Positions 28,284 to 36,886 of a stretch of 64,000 bases of DNA are shown here, one piece after another. Positions within the stretch are counted from its first letter, which is position 1. Every line of letters starts with the position of its first letter. The notes below the pieces were generated by a model. It did not search any database. It saw only the letters and a program-made list of their open reading frames with translations, and was not told the DNA's origin. The DNA is from Enterovirga rhinocerotis. GTDB taxonomy: Bacteria > Pseudomonadota > Alphaproteobacteria > Rhizobiales > Beijerinckiaceae. Where the stretch lies: positions 310,001 through 374,000 of the forward strand of contig NZ_SNZR01000013.1 of NCBI RefSeq assembly GCF_004363955.1, written 5' to 3'. The position numbers and the translations under genes were made by a program.

Positions 28284-29279
28284 CTATCCCGCGCCGAGCA
28301 CCCGCACGACCTGCCGGCCGCGGACCTGGCCCTTGAGGATGCGGTCGGCGAGGCCCGTCACCTCGTCGAGCGGCACTTCCCCCGTCACCTCGGCGAGATC
28401 GGCCTCGGTGAGGTCGGCCGCGAGGCGGGTCCAGGCCTCCTCGCGGATCGCCTTGGGGCACTGGACCGAATCGACGCCGAGCAGCGCGACGTTGCGCAGG
28501 ATGAAGGGGAACACCGTCGTCGGCAGGTCCATCCCGCCCGCGAGGCCGCAGGCCGCGACGGCGCCGCGATAGGCCATCGCGGCGAGGACATTGGCGAGGA
28601 TGGTCGAGCCGACGGTGTCGACCGCCGCGTTCCAGCGCTCGCCCGCGAGCGGCTTTCCGGGCGAAGCGTATTCGGCCCGGTCGATGACCTCGACGGCGCC
28701 GAGCGCGCGCAGGAAGGGCTCCTCCTCGCGCCGCCCCGTGAGCGCCGAGACCTGATGGCCCTTATCCGCGAGGAGCTTCACGGCGACGCTGCCGACGCCC
28801 CCGCTCGCCCCGGTGACGAGGATCTTGGCCTTGTCGGGGAGGCCGTGCGCCTCGAGCGCCATGACGCAGAGCATGGCCGTGAGGCCGGCGGTGCCGATCG
28901 CCATGGCGTGGCGGCTCGACATGCCGGAGGGCAGCTTCACCAGCCATTCGCCCTTCACTCGCGCCCGTTCGGCGAAGCCGCCCGACCAGCCCTCGCCGAC
29001 GCCCCAGCCCGTGAGGATGACGCGGTCGCCCGGTGCATAGGCCGAGTTGTCGGAGGCGAGGACGCGCCCGGCGAAGTCGATGCCGGGCACGATCGGGAAC
29101 TTGCGCAGGATGCGGTTCTTGCCCGCCAGCGCGAGCCCGTCCTTGTAGTTGAAGGACGAGTACTCGACGGCGACCGTGACGTCGCCGGCCGGAAGGTCGG
29201 CATCGGTCCAGGTGGTGAAGCCGATCTCCTGCCGGTCTCCGGCCTGGGTCGCGACGAGCGCGCGGAAGCTGTCGGTCAT
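28284..29279 (-). CDS. acuI: MDR-family NADPH oxidoreductase, acryloyl-CoA reductase AcuI-like
   Basis: The 331-residue cytoplasmic protein is a zinc-free medium-chain dehydrogenase/reductase of the YhdH/AcuI group, which reduces acryloyl-CoA to propionyl-CoA with NADPH. Signatures include VEYSSFNYKDGLALAGKN near residue 40, GIDFAGRV near residue 66 and the nucleotide-binding VTGASGGVGSVAVKLLADKG near residue 157. Length fits (about 330). In many bacteria it detoxifies acryloyl-CoA from DMSP or 3-hydroxypropionate metabolism; here no DMSP gene is visible in the window, so the substrate assignment is by family. Confidence 0.85.
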   Translation of the reverse strand: MTDSFRALVATQAGDRQEIGFTTWTDADLPAGDVTVAVEYSSFNYKDGLALAGKNRILRKFPIVPGIDFAGRVLASDNSAYAPGDRVILTGWGVGEGWSGGFAERARVKGEWLVKLPSGMSSRHAMAIGTAGLTAMLCVMALEAHGLPDKAKILVTGASGGVGSVAVKLLADKGHQVSALTGRREEEPFLRALGAVEVIDRAEYASPGKPLAGERWNAAVDTVGSTILANVLAAMAYRGAVAACGLAGGMDLPTTVFPFILRNVALLGVDSVQCPKAIREEAWTRLAADLTEADLAEVTGEVPLDEVTGLADRILKGQVRGRQVVRVLGAG

Positions 29280-29330
29280 GATGGTTCTCTCCCTTGTCGG
29301 CCTCGCGGGCCTTCGTTCGTTCGGCCGGTC

Positions 29331-30824
29331 TCAGGCCGGATCGGGAATGGCGAGGTTGACGTTCACCTGCTTCGTCTCGGTGAAGCTGTCGAGCATCCCC
29401 TCGAGCGACATCTCGCGCCCGATGCCGCTCTCCTTGACGCCCCCGTAGGACTGGCCGAGCGACTGGCCCCCGCCCTGGTTGACCTGGACCCAGCCGGCCT
29501 CGACGGCGTGGGCGGTGCGGAGCGCCCGCCCGATATCGCGCGACCAGACATAGGCGGCGAGGCCGTAATGGCTGTCATTGGCCATGCGGATCGCATCCGC
29601 CTCGTCCGTCCAGGGGATGGCGACGAGCACGGGGCCGAAGATCTCCTCGCGCGCGAGCCGCCAATCGTTGGAGCTGTCCGCGAAGATGGTCGGGATCGCG
29701 AAATAGCCGCGCGTGAGCGGGCCTTCCGTCGGCGGCAGGCCGCCGGTGACGAGCCGGGCCTCGTCGCGGGCGAGGCCGTCCTCGATATAGCCGCGGATCT
29801 TGGTGAACTGGCGCTCGTTGATGACGGAGCCGACATCGCTCGCCTCGTCGAGCGGGTCGCCGATGGTGAGGGCGGAGGTGCGGGCGACGAGCTTGTCGAG
29901 GAACGAGTCGAAGATGTCGCGGTGGAGGAACAGGCGCGATCCCGCCGTGCAGGACTGGCTCTGCCGGGTGAAGCGCATCGAGGCGACGATGCCCTCGACC
30001 GCCCAATCCTCGTCCGCATCCGGATAGACGATCGAGGGGCTCTTGCCGCCGAGTTCCAGCGAGACCGGAGCGATGCGCTCGGCCGCGTGGCGCATGATCG
30101 CCTTGCCGACGGCGGTCGAGCCCGTGAAGCTGACCTTGCGGATGCGCGGATGGACCGCGATCGCCTCGCCGCATTCGCGGCCATAGCCGGTCAGGACGTT
30201 GACGACGCCCTTCGGCAGATGCTCCTGGCAGATCTCCGCGATCAGGAGCACGGCGAGCGGGGCGTCCTCGGCCGCCTTGAGGACGATCGTGTTGCCGGCG
30301 CAGATCGCGGGGGCGATCTTGAGCGCGGCGAGCTGGGCCGGCGCGTTCCAGGGCACGATCGCGCCGACGATGCCGATCGGCTCGCGCCGCGTATAGCTCA
30401 GCATGCCCTCGCCGAGCGGGACCGTCAGGCCCTTCAGCTCGCCCGCGAGGCCGCCGAAATAGCGGAAGGCGTCGGCGACCATCCGGGCCTCGCCGCGCGC
30501 CTGGGTGCGGATGGCGTTGCCCGTCTCGCTCGCGATCAGGCGGGCGATCTCCTCCTGGCGCGCTTCCAGCGCCTCGCCGATGGCGAGGAGGATGCGGCCG
30601 CGGTCGCGTGCCGCGACGCGGGACCAGCCGGGGAAGGCCCGGCCGGCGGCCTCGACCGCGAGATCGACATCCTCCGCCATCGCGCGGGGCACTTCGCCGA
30701 GAGGCTCGCGCCGGCCCGGATTCTCGACCACGATCACCCCGCCCGAAAGGGCGTCGCGCCACTCCCCGTCAATCAGCATGCCCCTGCGCAGCAGGGTCGG
30801 GCGGTCGGTCGTGGCTGTGCTCAT
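29331..30824 (-). CDS. Aldehyde dehydrogenase (NAD(P)-dependent)
   Basis: The 497-residue enzyme oxidises an aldehyde to the acid. Conserved features: VGAIVPWNAPAQLAALKIAP for cofactor binding, the substrate-binding and catalytic glutamate in LELGGKSPSIV, the catalytic cysteine in QSQSCTAGSRLF, and EIFGPVL near the C-terminal end. It is close to the betaine/phenylacetaldehyde-type dehydrogenases. It lies 51 bases upstream of, and on the same strand as, the AcuI-like gene, so they are probably co-transcribed. Between it and the divergent amidohydrolase gene lie 275 bases without an evident gene, presumably holding both promoters. Confidence 0.92.
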   Translation of the reverse strand: MSTATTDRPTLLRRGMLIDGEWRDALSGGVIVVENPGRREPLGEVPRAMAEDVDLAVEAAGRAFPGWSRVAARDRGRILLAIGEALEARQEEIARLIASETGNAIRTQARGEARMVADAFRYFGGLAGELKGLTVPLGEGMLSYTRREPIGIVGAIVPWNAPAQLAALKIAPAICAGNTIVLKAAEDAPLAVLLIAEICQEHLPKGVVNVLTGYGRECGEAIAVHPRIRKVSFTGSTAVGKAIMRHAAERIAPVSLELGGKSPSIVYPDADEDWAVEGIVASMRFTRQSQSCTAGSRLFLHRDIFDSFLDKLVARTSALTIGDPLDEASDVGSVINERQFTKIRGYIEDGLARDEARLVTGGLPPTEGPLTRGYFAIPTIFADSSNDWRLAREEIFGPVLVAIPWTDEADAIRMANDSHYGLAAYVWSRDIGRALRTAHAVEAGWVQVNQGGGQSLGQSYGGVKESGIGREMSLEGMLDSFTETKQVNVNLAIPDPA

Positions 30825-31099
30825 GGTCGGTTCCTCTGCGGTGCCGCAGCCGGATCGCCGGAAGCGAAACCTTCCGGGCCCGGCCCTTTGACGGCGCGAT
30901 CATCCGGCTCGTCTTTGCCCGACTGGCGTCGAATCGGCCAGGGGAGGGTCGTCGATCAGGCAGGCAGGACGGTTGCGGGACGGCGCCGGAGCCGACGTCG
31001 CAATCGCAGCGTGCTGGCCGCAGCCGTGGAGGCATGGTTCATCTGTGGACCTCGCCTGACGAGTCCCGCCGCTTCGCGCCAGCCTATCGAGACGACGAC

Positions 31100-31960
31100 A
31101 TGACCGAACTCTGCCAGGGACCCGATCCCGAGCTGCGCAAGCCCGTGCTCGACGTGCCGAGGGGTGCTGTCGACACGCATTTCCACCTGTTCGGGCCGGC
31201 GTCGCGCTACCCCTATGCGGAGGGGCGCGACTACACGCCGCCCGATGCCACGCCCGCCACCGCCCGCGCGCTGTTCGATACGCTCGGGATCGAGCGCGTG
31301 GTGATCATCCAGGCGAGCGTCTACGGGCTCGACAATCGCTGCCAGCTCGAACAGGGGCCGGCGATCGGGCTGCCGATGCGCGCGGTCGTCGTCGTCCCGC
31401 CCGACGAGAGCGAGGCCGAACTGGCCCGGCTGCACGAGCAGGGCGCACGGGGCGTGCGCTTCAACATGGCCTTCGCCGGCGGTCTGCCGCCGGACCTCCT
31501 GGTGCGCTACGCCGACCGCATGCGGGAACTCGGCTGGCACATCCAGATCATGCTGCGCCCCGCCGACATCGTCGCGCTCGAAGCCCGGCTTGCGGCGCTC
31601 CCCTGTCCGATCGTCATCGATCACATGGGCATGATCGATCCCGCAGGTGGCGTCGCGCAGCCGGCCTTCCAGGCCCTGCTCCGGCTCGTCCGTGGCGGGC
31701 GCTGCTACGTGAAGCTGAGCGGCGCCTATCGCATTTCCCGGCAGGCTCCCCGCTATCCCGATCTCGCGCCTTTCGGGGAGGCGCTGGTCGAGGCGAATCC
31801 GGAGCGGATGCTGTGGGGCAGCGACTGGCCCCACACGCATATCAAGCACAAGCCGCCGAACGCGGCCGATCTCCTCGACATCCTCGGCGACTGGGTGCCG
31901 GATGCCGGCATCCGGCACCGCATCCTGGTCGACAACCCGGAAGCCTTCTACGGCTTCTGA
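31100..31960 (+). CDS. Amidohydrolase family protein (2-pyrone-4,6-dicarboxylate lactonase-like)
   Basis: The 286-residue TIM-barrel hydrolase begins with GAVDTHFHLFGPASRYPY, the metal- and substrate-site motif of the LigI/PDC-lactonase branch of the amidohydrolase superfamily, then VIIQASVYGLDN near residue 70, CPIVIDHMGMIDP near residue 170 and MLWGSDWPHTHIK near residue 235, whose aspartate is the catalytic base. These enzymes open lactones in lignin-derived aromatic degradation or act on related dicarboxylates. The ATG at 31100 gives the family length. It is followed by a hairpin and the convergent IclR gene. Confidence 0.85.
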   Translation: MTELCQGPDPELRKPVLDVPRGAVDTHFHLFGPASRYPYAEGRDYTPPDATPATARALFDTLGIERVVIIQASVYGLDNRCQLEQGPAIGLPMRAVVVVPPDESEAELARLHEQGARGVRFNMAFAGGLPPDLLVRYADRMRELGWHIQIMLRPADIVALEARLAALPCPIVIDHMGMIDPAGGVAQPAFQALLRLVRGGRCYVKLSGAYRISRQAPRYPDLAPFGEALVEANPERMLWGSDWPHTHIKHKPPNAADLLDILGDWVPDAGIRHRILVDNPEAFYGF

Positions 31961-31962
31961 GG

Positions 31963-32003
31963 ATGCTGCGGGACAGCGGGATGCGGTGTCCCGACAGCAG
32001 CAT
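31963..32003 (+). terminator. Hairpin after the amidohydrolase gene
   Basis: ATGCTGC plus GGGACA pairs with TGTCCC and GCAGCAT across an 11-base loop, with a small bulge. It starts two bases after the stop codon. There is no T-run, so termination would be weak or need Rho. Confidence 0.45.
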
Positions 32004-32068
32004 GCCGCGAGGCTCCATCAGAGCGACGTCGACGGCACCGTCTCAAGCCGAGGCGGGAGAGTGCGCCG

Positions 32069-32845
32069 TCACTGCCCGAGCCTGACGCTGATCTCCGCTG
32101 CCGCCTCCAGGACGAACGGCAGAAGCAGCGGCACGCCGTCCGTGACGGCGAATTTGGGCGTCAGGGTCGAGATGCTGACGCTCGCCGCGAGCCTGCCGGT
32201 TCGGTCCAGGATCGGCGCGCCGAGGCCTGAGAGGCCGACCACGTAGTCGTCGACGGCGAATTCCCAGCCCCGCTGCCTGATCCGGGTCGCGGCCGTTTCG
32301 AGACCGGCGGGATCGGTCTGCGTCCGTGCGGTGTATTGCGGCAGCGGTGCGGCGAGGATGCGGGCGCGATCGTCGGGCGGCAGGAACGCGAGCAGGGTGC
32401 GGGGGCCGCCGGCGGCGTTCAGCTCGACGCGGTCTCCGATGGACGACCACACGGCTTCGATCGTGATCTCGGGGCCCTTGACGCGATCGAGGCACAGCGC
32501 CGCCCCGCGGAAATGCGTCCAGATGAAGGAGGTCGCGCCGGTGCGCTCGGCGAGGCGGGCCAGGATCGGCGCCGCGACATCGCGCAGGTCGCGCCCGTAT
32601 CGCACGCTCGGCACCAGCAGGAGGATGCCGGGGCCGAGAGCGTAGGTCTTGGTCCGGTCGTCGAATTCGACGAACTCCCCGGCGACGAGAGTCTGCAGCA
32701 GGCGCCGCGTCGTTCCCTTGTCGAGCCCCGTCCGGCGCGACAGGTCCGAGAGCGGCAGGCGCAGGGCGGCGGGATCGAAGGCCTGGAGAAGGGCCATGGC
32801 GCGTTCGACGGCACGCACCTTCGTCAGCCCTCCGTCACTGGCCAT
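32069..32845 (-). CDS. IclR-family transcriptional regulator
   Basis: The 258-residue regulator has an N-terminal winged helix-turn-helix (VRAVERAMALLQAF, then LPLSDLSRRTGLDKGTTRRLLQTL, residues about 10-50) and a C-terminal effector domain (IGDRVELNAAGGPRTLLAFL and GWEFAVDDYVVGLSGLGAPI). IclR proteins usually control adjacent catabolic and transport genes in response to an organic acid. It is divergent from the ABC transporter operon 320 bases away and convergent with the amidohydrolase, so both are candidate targets. The ATG at 32845 starts just before the DNA-binding domain; an upstream in-frame start at 32899 is less likely. Confidence 0.92.
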   Translation of the reverse strand: MASDGGLTKVRAVERAMALLQAFDPAALRLPLSDLSRRTGLDKGTTRRLLQTLVAGEFVEFDDRTKTYALGPGILLLVPSVRYGRDLRDVAAPILARLAERTGATSFIWTHFRGAALCLDRVKGPEITIEAVWSSIGDRVELNAAGGPRTLLAFLPPDDRARILAAPLPQYTARTQTDPAGLETAATRIRQRGWEFAVDDYVVGLSGLGAPILDRTGRLAASVSISTLTPKFAVTDGVPLLLPFVLEAAAEISVRLGQ

Positions 32846-32902
32846 GGTGATCCCTGCTCCCCCGTGGATTCGTATCATCCCATGACACAAAACGTCCATC
32901 TC

Positions 32903-32931
32903 TTGACACGGGGAAAGGCTGATCTGCTACT
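32903..32931 (+). promoter_or_regulatory. Probable sigma-70 promoter for the liv-type operon
   Basis: A perfect TTGACA at 32903..32908 is followed 16-17 bases later by TGCTAC/GCTACT at 32925..32931. It points toward the substrate-binding protein gene, giving an untranslated leader of roughly 230 bases. The whole 320-base gap (32846..33165) also contains ATGACACAAAACGTCC just upstream of the -35 box, a possible regulator site. I see no open reading frame or riboswitch-like structure that I can name in the remainder. Confidence 0.5.
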
Positions 32932-33165
32932 GAGGGCCGAGTTTTTGCGATCTTTTGTCCACGGAGCCGTTTCGCGCGTGCGGGCCACGAACCTCACATC
33001 GAATGAGGAATGCATCGCGGTCCGGTCGCGGCGCCGCCCCCGTCCGGCAGCGCGCGGCTCTGGCGCACCCTTTGCGACTTCCGGACGCCGTTCGCGCTCC
33101 GGCATGAAACGTGCTCTCTCGGCACGACAAACGACAAAACGACGTTGCAACCTGAGGGGATCATC

Positions 33166-34410
33166 ATGACGAGAACGGGTAGGACCCCGCGTTACGCGAT
33201 CGGCGCGGTGCTTGCCGGTGCGATGGCCGTCGGCATGTCGGGCGGCGCCGCCGCACGGGACATCGTGATCGGCGTGATCGGCCCGCTCAGCGGCCCGGCC
33301 GCCAATTCGGGCATCTCGATGCGGCAGGCCTACGAGGTCGCGGCCGACCAGGTCAACAAGGCCGGCGGCATCGAGCTCGGCGGGACGAAGAGCAAGATCA
33401 AGCTGATCTTCGAGGACAGCGCCTCGCGGCCGGAGGTCGGCGTCAGCGCGGCCCAGAAGCTGCTCACGCGCGACAATGTCGATATCCTGGTCGGCGACAC
33501 GATCGCGAGCTCGGTCACGCTCGCGCTGATGGAGGTCGCTCCGAGCTTCGGCAAGTTCATGATGAGCGGCCAGCCGGTCTCGATCGAGATCGCCAAGAAG
33601 ATCAAGAGCGATCCCAAGCGGTTCGCGAACTTCTGGAAGGGTGGCTTCAACAGCGACGCGTATGCCGAGGCGCTGTTCGGTTCGGCCCAGGATCTGATCA
33701 AGAAGGGTTCGATCAAGGCCGAGAAGAAGACGGTGGGCTTCATCGTCGAAGATACCGATTACGGCAAATCGAATGTCGAATACACGCTGCCGCTCTTCAA
33801 GAAGGACGGCTGGACGGTCTCCTCCAACGAGACCGTGCCGCTCGGCTACGCTGACTTCTATCCGCAGCTGTCGAAGCTCCGCGGCAAGGAGCCGGACGTG
33901 CTGATCTCGATCTTCACCTCCGTCAATTCCGGGATCGCCCTCGTCAAGCAGATCAAGGAGCAGGGCCTGAAGTCGACGCATATGGCGGTCTATTACCCGA
34001 TCCGCCCGGAATTCCTGAAGGGTGCCGGCGCCTCCGCCAACGGCCTGCTCTGGACGCCGCTATACTTCGATCCCATCAACAACCAGAAGCACAAGGAATT
34101 CTCGGAGAATTTCAAGAAGGAGGCGAAGGTCGAGGGCAATGGCGACCACGCTCAGGGCTATTGCCAGATGTCGATGCTGCTGGAGAACATCAAGAAGGCC
34201 GGCTCGATCGAGCCCGCGAAGCTGTCGGAGGCCTTCGCCAAGACGGATTCGCAGTGCGTGATCGCGCGGATGGTCTATGACACCGAGATCCACACGCCGA
34301 AGACCGGAGCCGACTTCTTCCCCGTTCCGATCGCTCAGATCCAGGACGGCGTCAGCTTCGCGATCTGGCCCTCGACCGCGGCGACGGCCGAGTTCAAGCC
34401 CGCCAAGTAG
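33166..34410 (+). CDS. Branched-chain-amino-acid-type ABC transporter substrate-binding protein
   Basis: The 414-residue periplasmic protein is a type I Leu/Ile/Val-like receptor. An N-terminal Sec signal (RYAIGAVLAGAMAVGMSGGAAA) is followed by DIVIGVIGPLSGPAANSG, the beginning of the mature lobe, and GGTKSKIKLIFEDSASRPEVGV. Its lysine content and lower GC are higher and lower respectively than its neighbours, normal for an abundant binding protein. The ATG at 33166 follows a GAGGGGAT site. It is the first gene of a six-gene operon. In such systems the ligand may be amino acids, aromatic acids, amides or dicarboxylates. Confidence 0.93.
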   Translation: MTRTGRTPRYAIGAVLAGAMAVGMSGGAAARDIVIGVIGPLSGPAANSGISMRQAYEVAADQVNKAGGIELGGTKSKIKLIFEDSASRPEVGVSAAQKLLTRDNVDILVGDTIASSVTLALMEVAPSFGKFMMSGQPVSIEIAKKIKSDPKRFANFWKGGFNSDAYAEALFGSAQDLIKKGSIKAEKKTVGFIVEDTDYGKSNVEYTLPLFKKDGWTVSSNETVPLGYADFYPQLSKLRGKEPDVLISIFTSVNSGIALVKQIKEQGLKSTHMAVYYPIRPEFLKGAGASANGLLWTPLYFDPINNQKHKEFSENFKKEAKVEGNGDHAQGYCQMSMLLENIKKAGSIEPAKLSEAFAKTDSQCVIARMVYDTEIHTPKTGADFFPVPIAQIQDGVSFAIWPSTAATAEFKPAK

Positions 34411-34501
34411 GAGCCTACGGCGAGGGTTCCGGCCGCGTTCCGCGCCGGAACCCCTTCATCACCGTCCGGCGCGGATGCGCCGGCGGGCAGGATTCGAGTG
34501 C

Positions 34502-35248
34502 ATGCAGAACCCGACATCAGTGATGCCCTTGCTGCAGGTCGAGCACGTCACGATGGCCTTCGGCGGCATCGTCGCCGTGAGCGATCTCAGCCTGACGGTC
34601 CAGCCGGGCGAGATCCTCGCGCTGATGGGCCCCAACGGCGCCGGCAAGACCACGACCTTTCACGTCATCGCCGGCGTCCACGCGCCGACCGCCGGCACCA
34701 TCACGTTCGACGGTCAGGACATCACGGCGATGCGCCCGGACCGGCGCTGCCGGGCGGGGCTCGCGCGGACCTTCCAGATCACGCAGCCCTTCGAGGAACT
34801 GAGCGTCGTCGAGAACGTGATGGTCGGCGCGATCAATCACGATCTCTCGATGGCCGAGGCGAGGGAGGATGCGCGCCGCTACGTCGACATGGTCGGCCTG
34901 AGCGAAAGGGCCGATGTCCTCGCCAAGGGTCTCAGCACCGGTCAGCGCAAGCGCCTGGAACTGGCGCGCGCCATGGCCACGAGGCCGAAGCTTCTCCTGA
35001 TGGACGAGGTGACGGGCGGCGTCGACATGGCCAGCGTTCCGGGGCTGATCGAGCTCGTCAAGCGTCTGCGTACCGAAGGCCTGACGATCATCATCATCGA
35101 GCACAACATGAAGGTGATCACCGAACTCGCCGATCGCGCCATCTTCATGAACAGGGGCGCGCGCATGGCCGAGGGAACTCCGACCGAGATCGCCAATCAT
35201 CCCGAGGTCGTCGAACTCTATCTCGGCGAGGAGGGCGGGCATGAGTGA
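34502..35248 (+). CDS. livG: ABC transporter ATP-binding protein, LivG type
   Basis: The 248-residue cytoplasmic ATPase has Walker [12 protein letters not shown] near residue 43, the LivG-typical ARTFQITQPFEELSVVENVM, a divergent signature LSTGQRKRLELARAMA instead of LSGG, and Walker B LLLMDEV followed by TGGV rather than the usual EP. The glutamate after the Walker B aspartate is retained (LMDEV). It couples ATP hydrolysis to the LivH/LivM channel. The ATG at 34502 was chosen; an internal ATG seven codons later is also possible. Confidence 0.92.
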   Translation: MQNPTSVMPLLQVEHVTMAFGGIVAVSDLSLTVQPGEILALMGPNGAGKTTTFHVIAGVHAPTAGTITFDGQDITAMRPDRRCRAGLARTFQITQPFEELSVVENVMVGAINHDLSMAEAREDARRYVDMVGLSERADVLAKGLSTGQRKRLELARAMATRPKLLLMDEVTGGVDMASVPGLIELVKRLRTEGLTIIIIEHNMKVITELADRAIFMNRGARMAEGTPTEIANHPEVVELYLGEEGGHE

Positions 35249-35957
35249 GCCGCTTCTCACGGTCGAGAACCTGAACGTTCTCTACGGCGACTACCAGGTC
35301 CTCTGGGATGTCTCGATGCAGGCCCGCGCCGGCGAGATCGTCGCGGTGCTCGGCCCGAACGGATCGGGCAAGAGCACGGTGCTGAAGGCGATCATGGGCC
35401 TCGCGCCGGCGAAGTCGGGCCGGATCATGTTCGAGGGCCGGGACATCACCCGCGTGCCGACGCACGAGATGGTGGCGCTCGGCATCTCCATGGTCCTTGA
35501 ACGGCGCCGGCTGTTCTCGGCCATGACCGTGCGCGAGAACGTGCTCCTCGGCGCCTATCACCGCAGCGCCGGCAAGGAAGCCAAGAGCCGGCTCGAATGG
35601 GTCGAGGACCTGTTTCCGATCCTCGCCGAGCGGCGCGACCAGATCGCGGGCCGGATGAGCGGCGGCGAGCAGCAGATGGTGGCGATCGCCCGCAGCCTGA
35701 TGTCGAAGCCGCGTCTCCTGCTGATGGACGAGCCGTATCTCGGATTGTCGCCGCGCATCGTCAAGCAGATCGCCGGGATCATCCAGCGCATCAACCAGGA
35801 CGGCGTCGCGGTGATCTTCAACGAGCAGAACGTGCAGCTCTCCTTCGGCCTGTCCAACCACGGCTACCTCCTGGAAGGAGGCCGCGTCGTGCTGTCCGGC
35901 ACCGGCCAGGAAATGATCGGCTCGGACGTGATCCGCCGCGTCTATCTCGGGGTCTGA
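35241..35957 (+). CDS. livF: ABC transporter ATP-binding protein, LivF type
   Basis: The 238-residue ATPase is the second nucleotide-binding subunit. It has NLNVLYGDYQVLWDVS, Walker A GPNGSGKSTVL near residue 39, signature MSGGEQQMVAIARSLM and Walker B LLLMDEPYLGLSP. The alternating LivG and LivF pair drives one transporter. Its start codon overlaps the end of livG by eight bases, so translation is coupled. Confidence 0.94.
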   Translation: MSEPLLTVENLNVLYGDYQVLWDVSMQARAGEIVAVLGPNGSGKSTVLKAIMGLAPAKSGRIMFEGRDITRVPTHEMVALGISMVLERRRLFSAMTVRENVLLGAYHRSAGKEAKSRLEWVEDLFPILAERRDQIAGRMSGGEQQMVAIARSLMSKPRLLLMDEPYLGLSPRIVKQIAGIIQRINQDGVAVIFNEQNVQLSFGLSNHGYLLEGGRVVLSGTGQEMIGSDVIRRVYLGV

Positions 35958-35967
35958 GGGGAAGCCA

Positions 35968-36840
35968 GTGACCTTCACCATCTTCCTCGAACAGATCATC
36001 AACGGCCTGATCATCGGCTCGATGTACGCGCTCATCGGCAGCGGCATCGCCCTGGTCTACGGCACGATGCGCGTGCTGAACCTCGCCCATGGCGAGTTCT
36101 ACATGCTCGGCGGCTATTTCGTCTTCTTCCTGGCCGTGACCTACGGCCTGCCGCCCTTCCTCGCCATCCCGGTCGCCGTCGTCGGCACCTTCTTCCTCGG
36201 CATGCTCATCCAGCGCATGACGATCCACTACCTCCTGGGGAAGGAGGGCTGGATGTTCTCGACGATCGCAGCGACGCTGGGATTGTCGATCGTGCTGCAG
36301 AACGCGGCATTGCTGCTGTTCGGCGAGCAGTTCCAGAGCGTGCCCTATTATCTCGACGGCATGCTGGAGATCGCCGGCATCCGCATCCCGTACCAGCGCC
36401 TGCTGATCTTCGTCGTCGCGCTCGGGACGATCGGCGTGATGACCTTCGTCCTGAAGAAGACCCGGCTCGGCTGGGCAATCCGGGCGACGGCGCAGGATCG
36501 CGATGCCGCGGCCGTCGTCGGCATTCCGGCGCAGCGCATCTACCTGATCACCTTCGGCCTCGCCGCGGCCTTGGGCGCGGTCGCGGCCGCCATGCTGGCG
36601 CCGATCTACGCGATCAACCCCTGGAGCGGGCTGCCGATCCTGCTGAAGGGCTTCGTGGTGGTCATCCTCGGCGGTCTCGGGAGCTTCCCCGGCGCGATCG
36701 CAGGAGGCCTCCTGCTCGGCGTCGTCGAGGCGATCGGCGTGCAGCTGACCTCGTCCGAATGGCGCGACGTCATCGGCTTCGCCCTGATGATCGCCGTCAT
36801 CTGGTGGCGGCCCTGGGGCCTGTTCGGCAAGAAAGCATGA
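35968..36840 (+). CDS. livH: Branched-chain-type ABC transporter permease, LivH type
   Basis: The 290-residue inner membrane protein has about eight membrane segments, starting with FLEQIINGLIIGSMYALIG and containing RVLNLAHGEFYMLGGYF, the conserved LivH periplasmic loop motif, and GKEGWMFSTIAATLGLSIVLQN. The start is GTG at 35968, ten bases after the livF stop, with GAGGGGAA as ribosome binding site. It pairs with LivM to form the substrate channel. Confidence 0.94.
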   Translation: MTFTIFLEQIINGLIIGSMYALIGSGIALVYGTMRVLNLAHGEFYMLGGYFVFFLAVTYGLPPFLAIPVAVVGTFFLGMLIQRMTIHYLLGKEGWMFSTIAATLGLSIVLQNAALLLFGEQFQSVPYYLDGMLEIAGIRIPYQRLLIFVVALGTIGVMTFVLKKTRLGWAIRATAQDRDAAAVVGIPAQRIYLITFGLAAALGAVAAAMLAPIYAINPWSGLPILLKGFVVVILGGLGSFPGAIAGGLLLGVVEAIGVQLTSSEWRDVIGFALMIAVIWWRPWGLFGKKA

Positions 36841-36886
36841 TGGAAGGCGCCATGCTCGGGAACCCGTCGGCCGATTGGAGAGTCGC

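Noticed and set aside
26448-31103. A very long open frame (over 1500 codons) on the plus strand
   Set aside because: It is antisense to the monooxygenase, AcuI-like and aldehyde dehydrogenase genes, which have clear motifs; GC-rich DNA leaves the opposite strand open.
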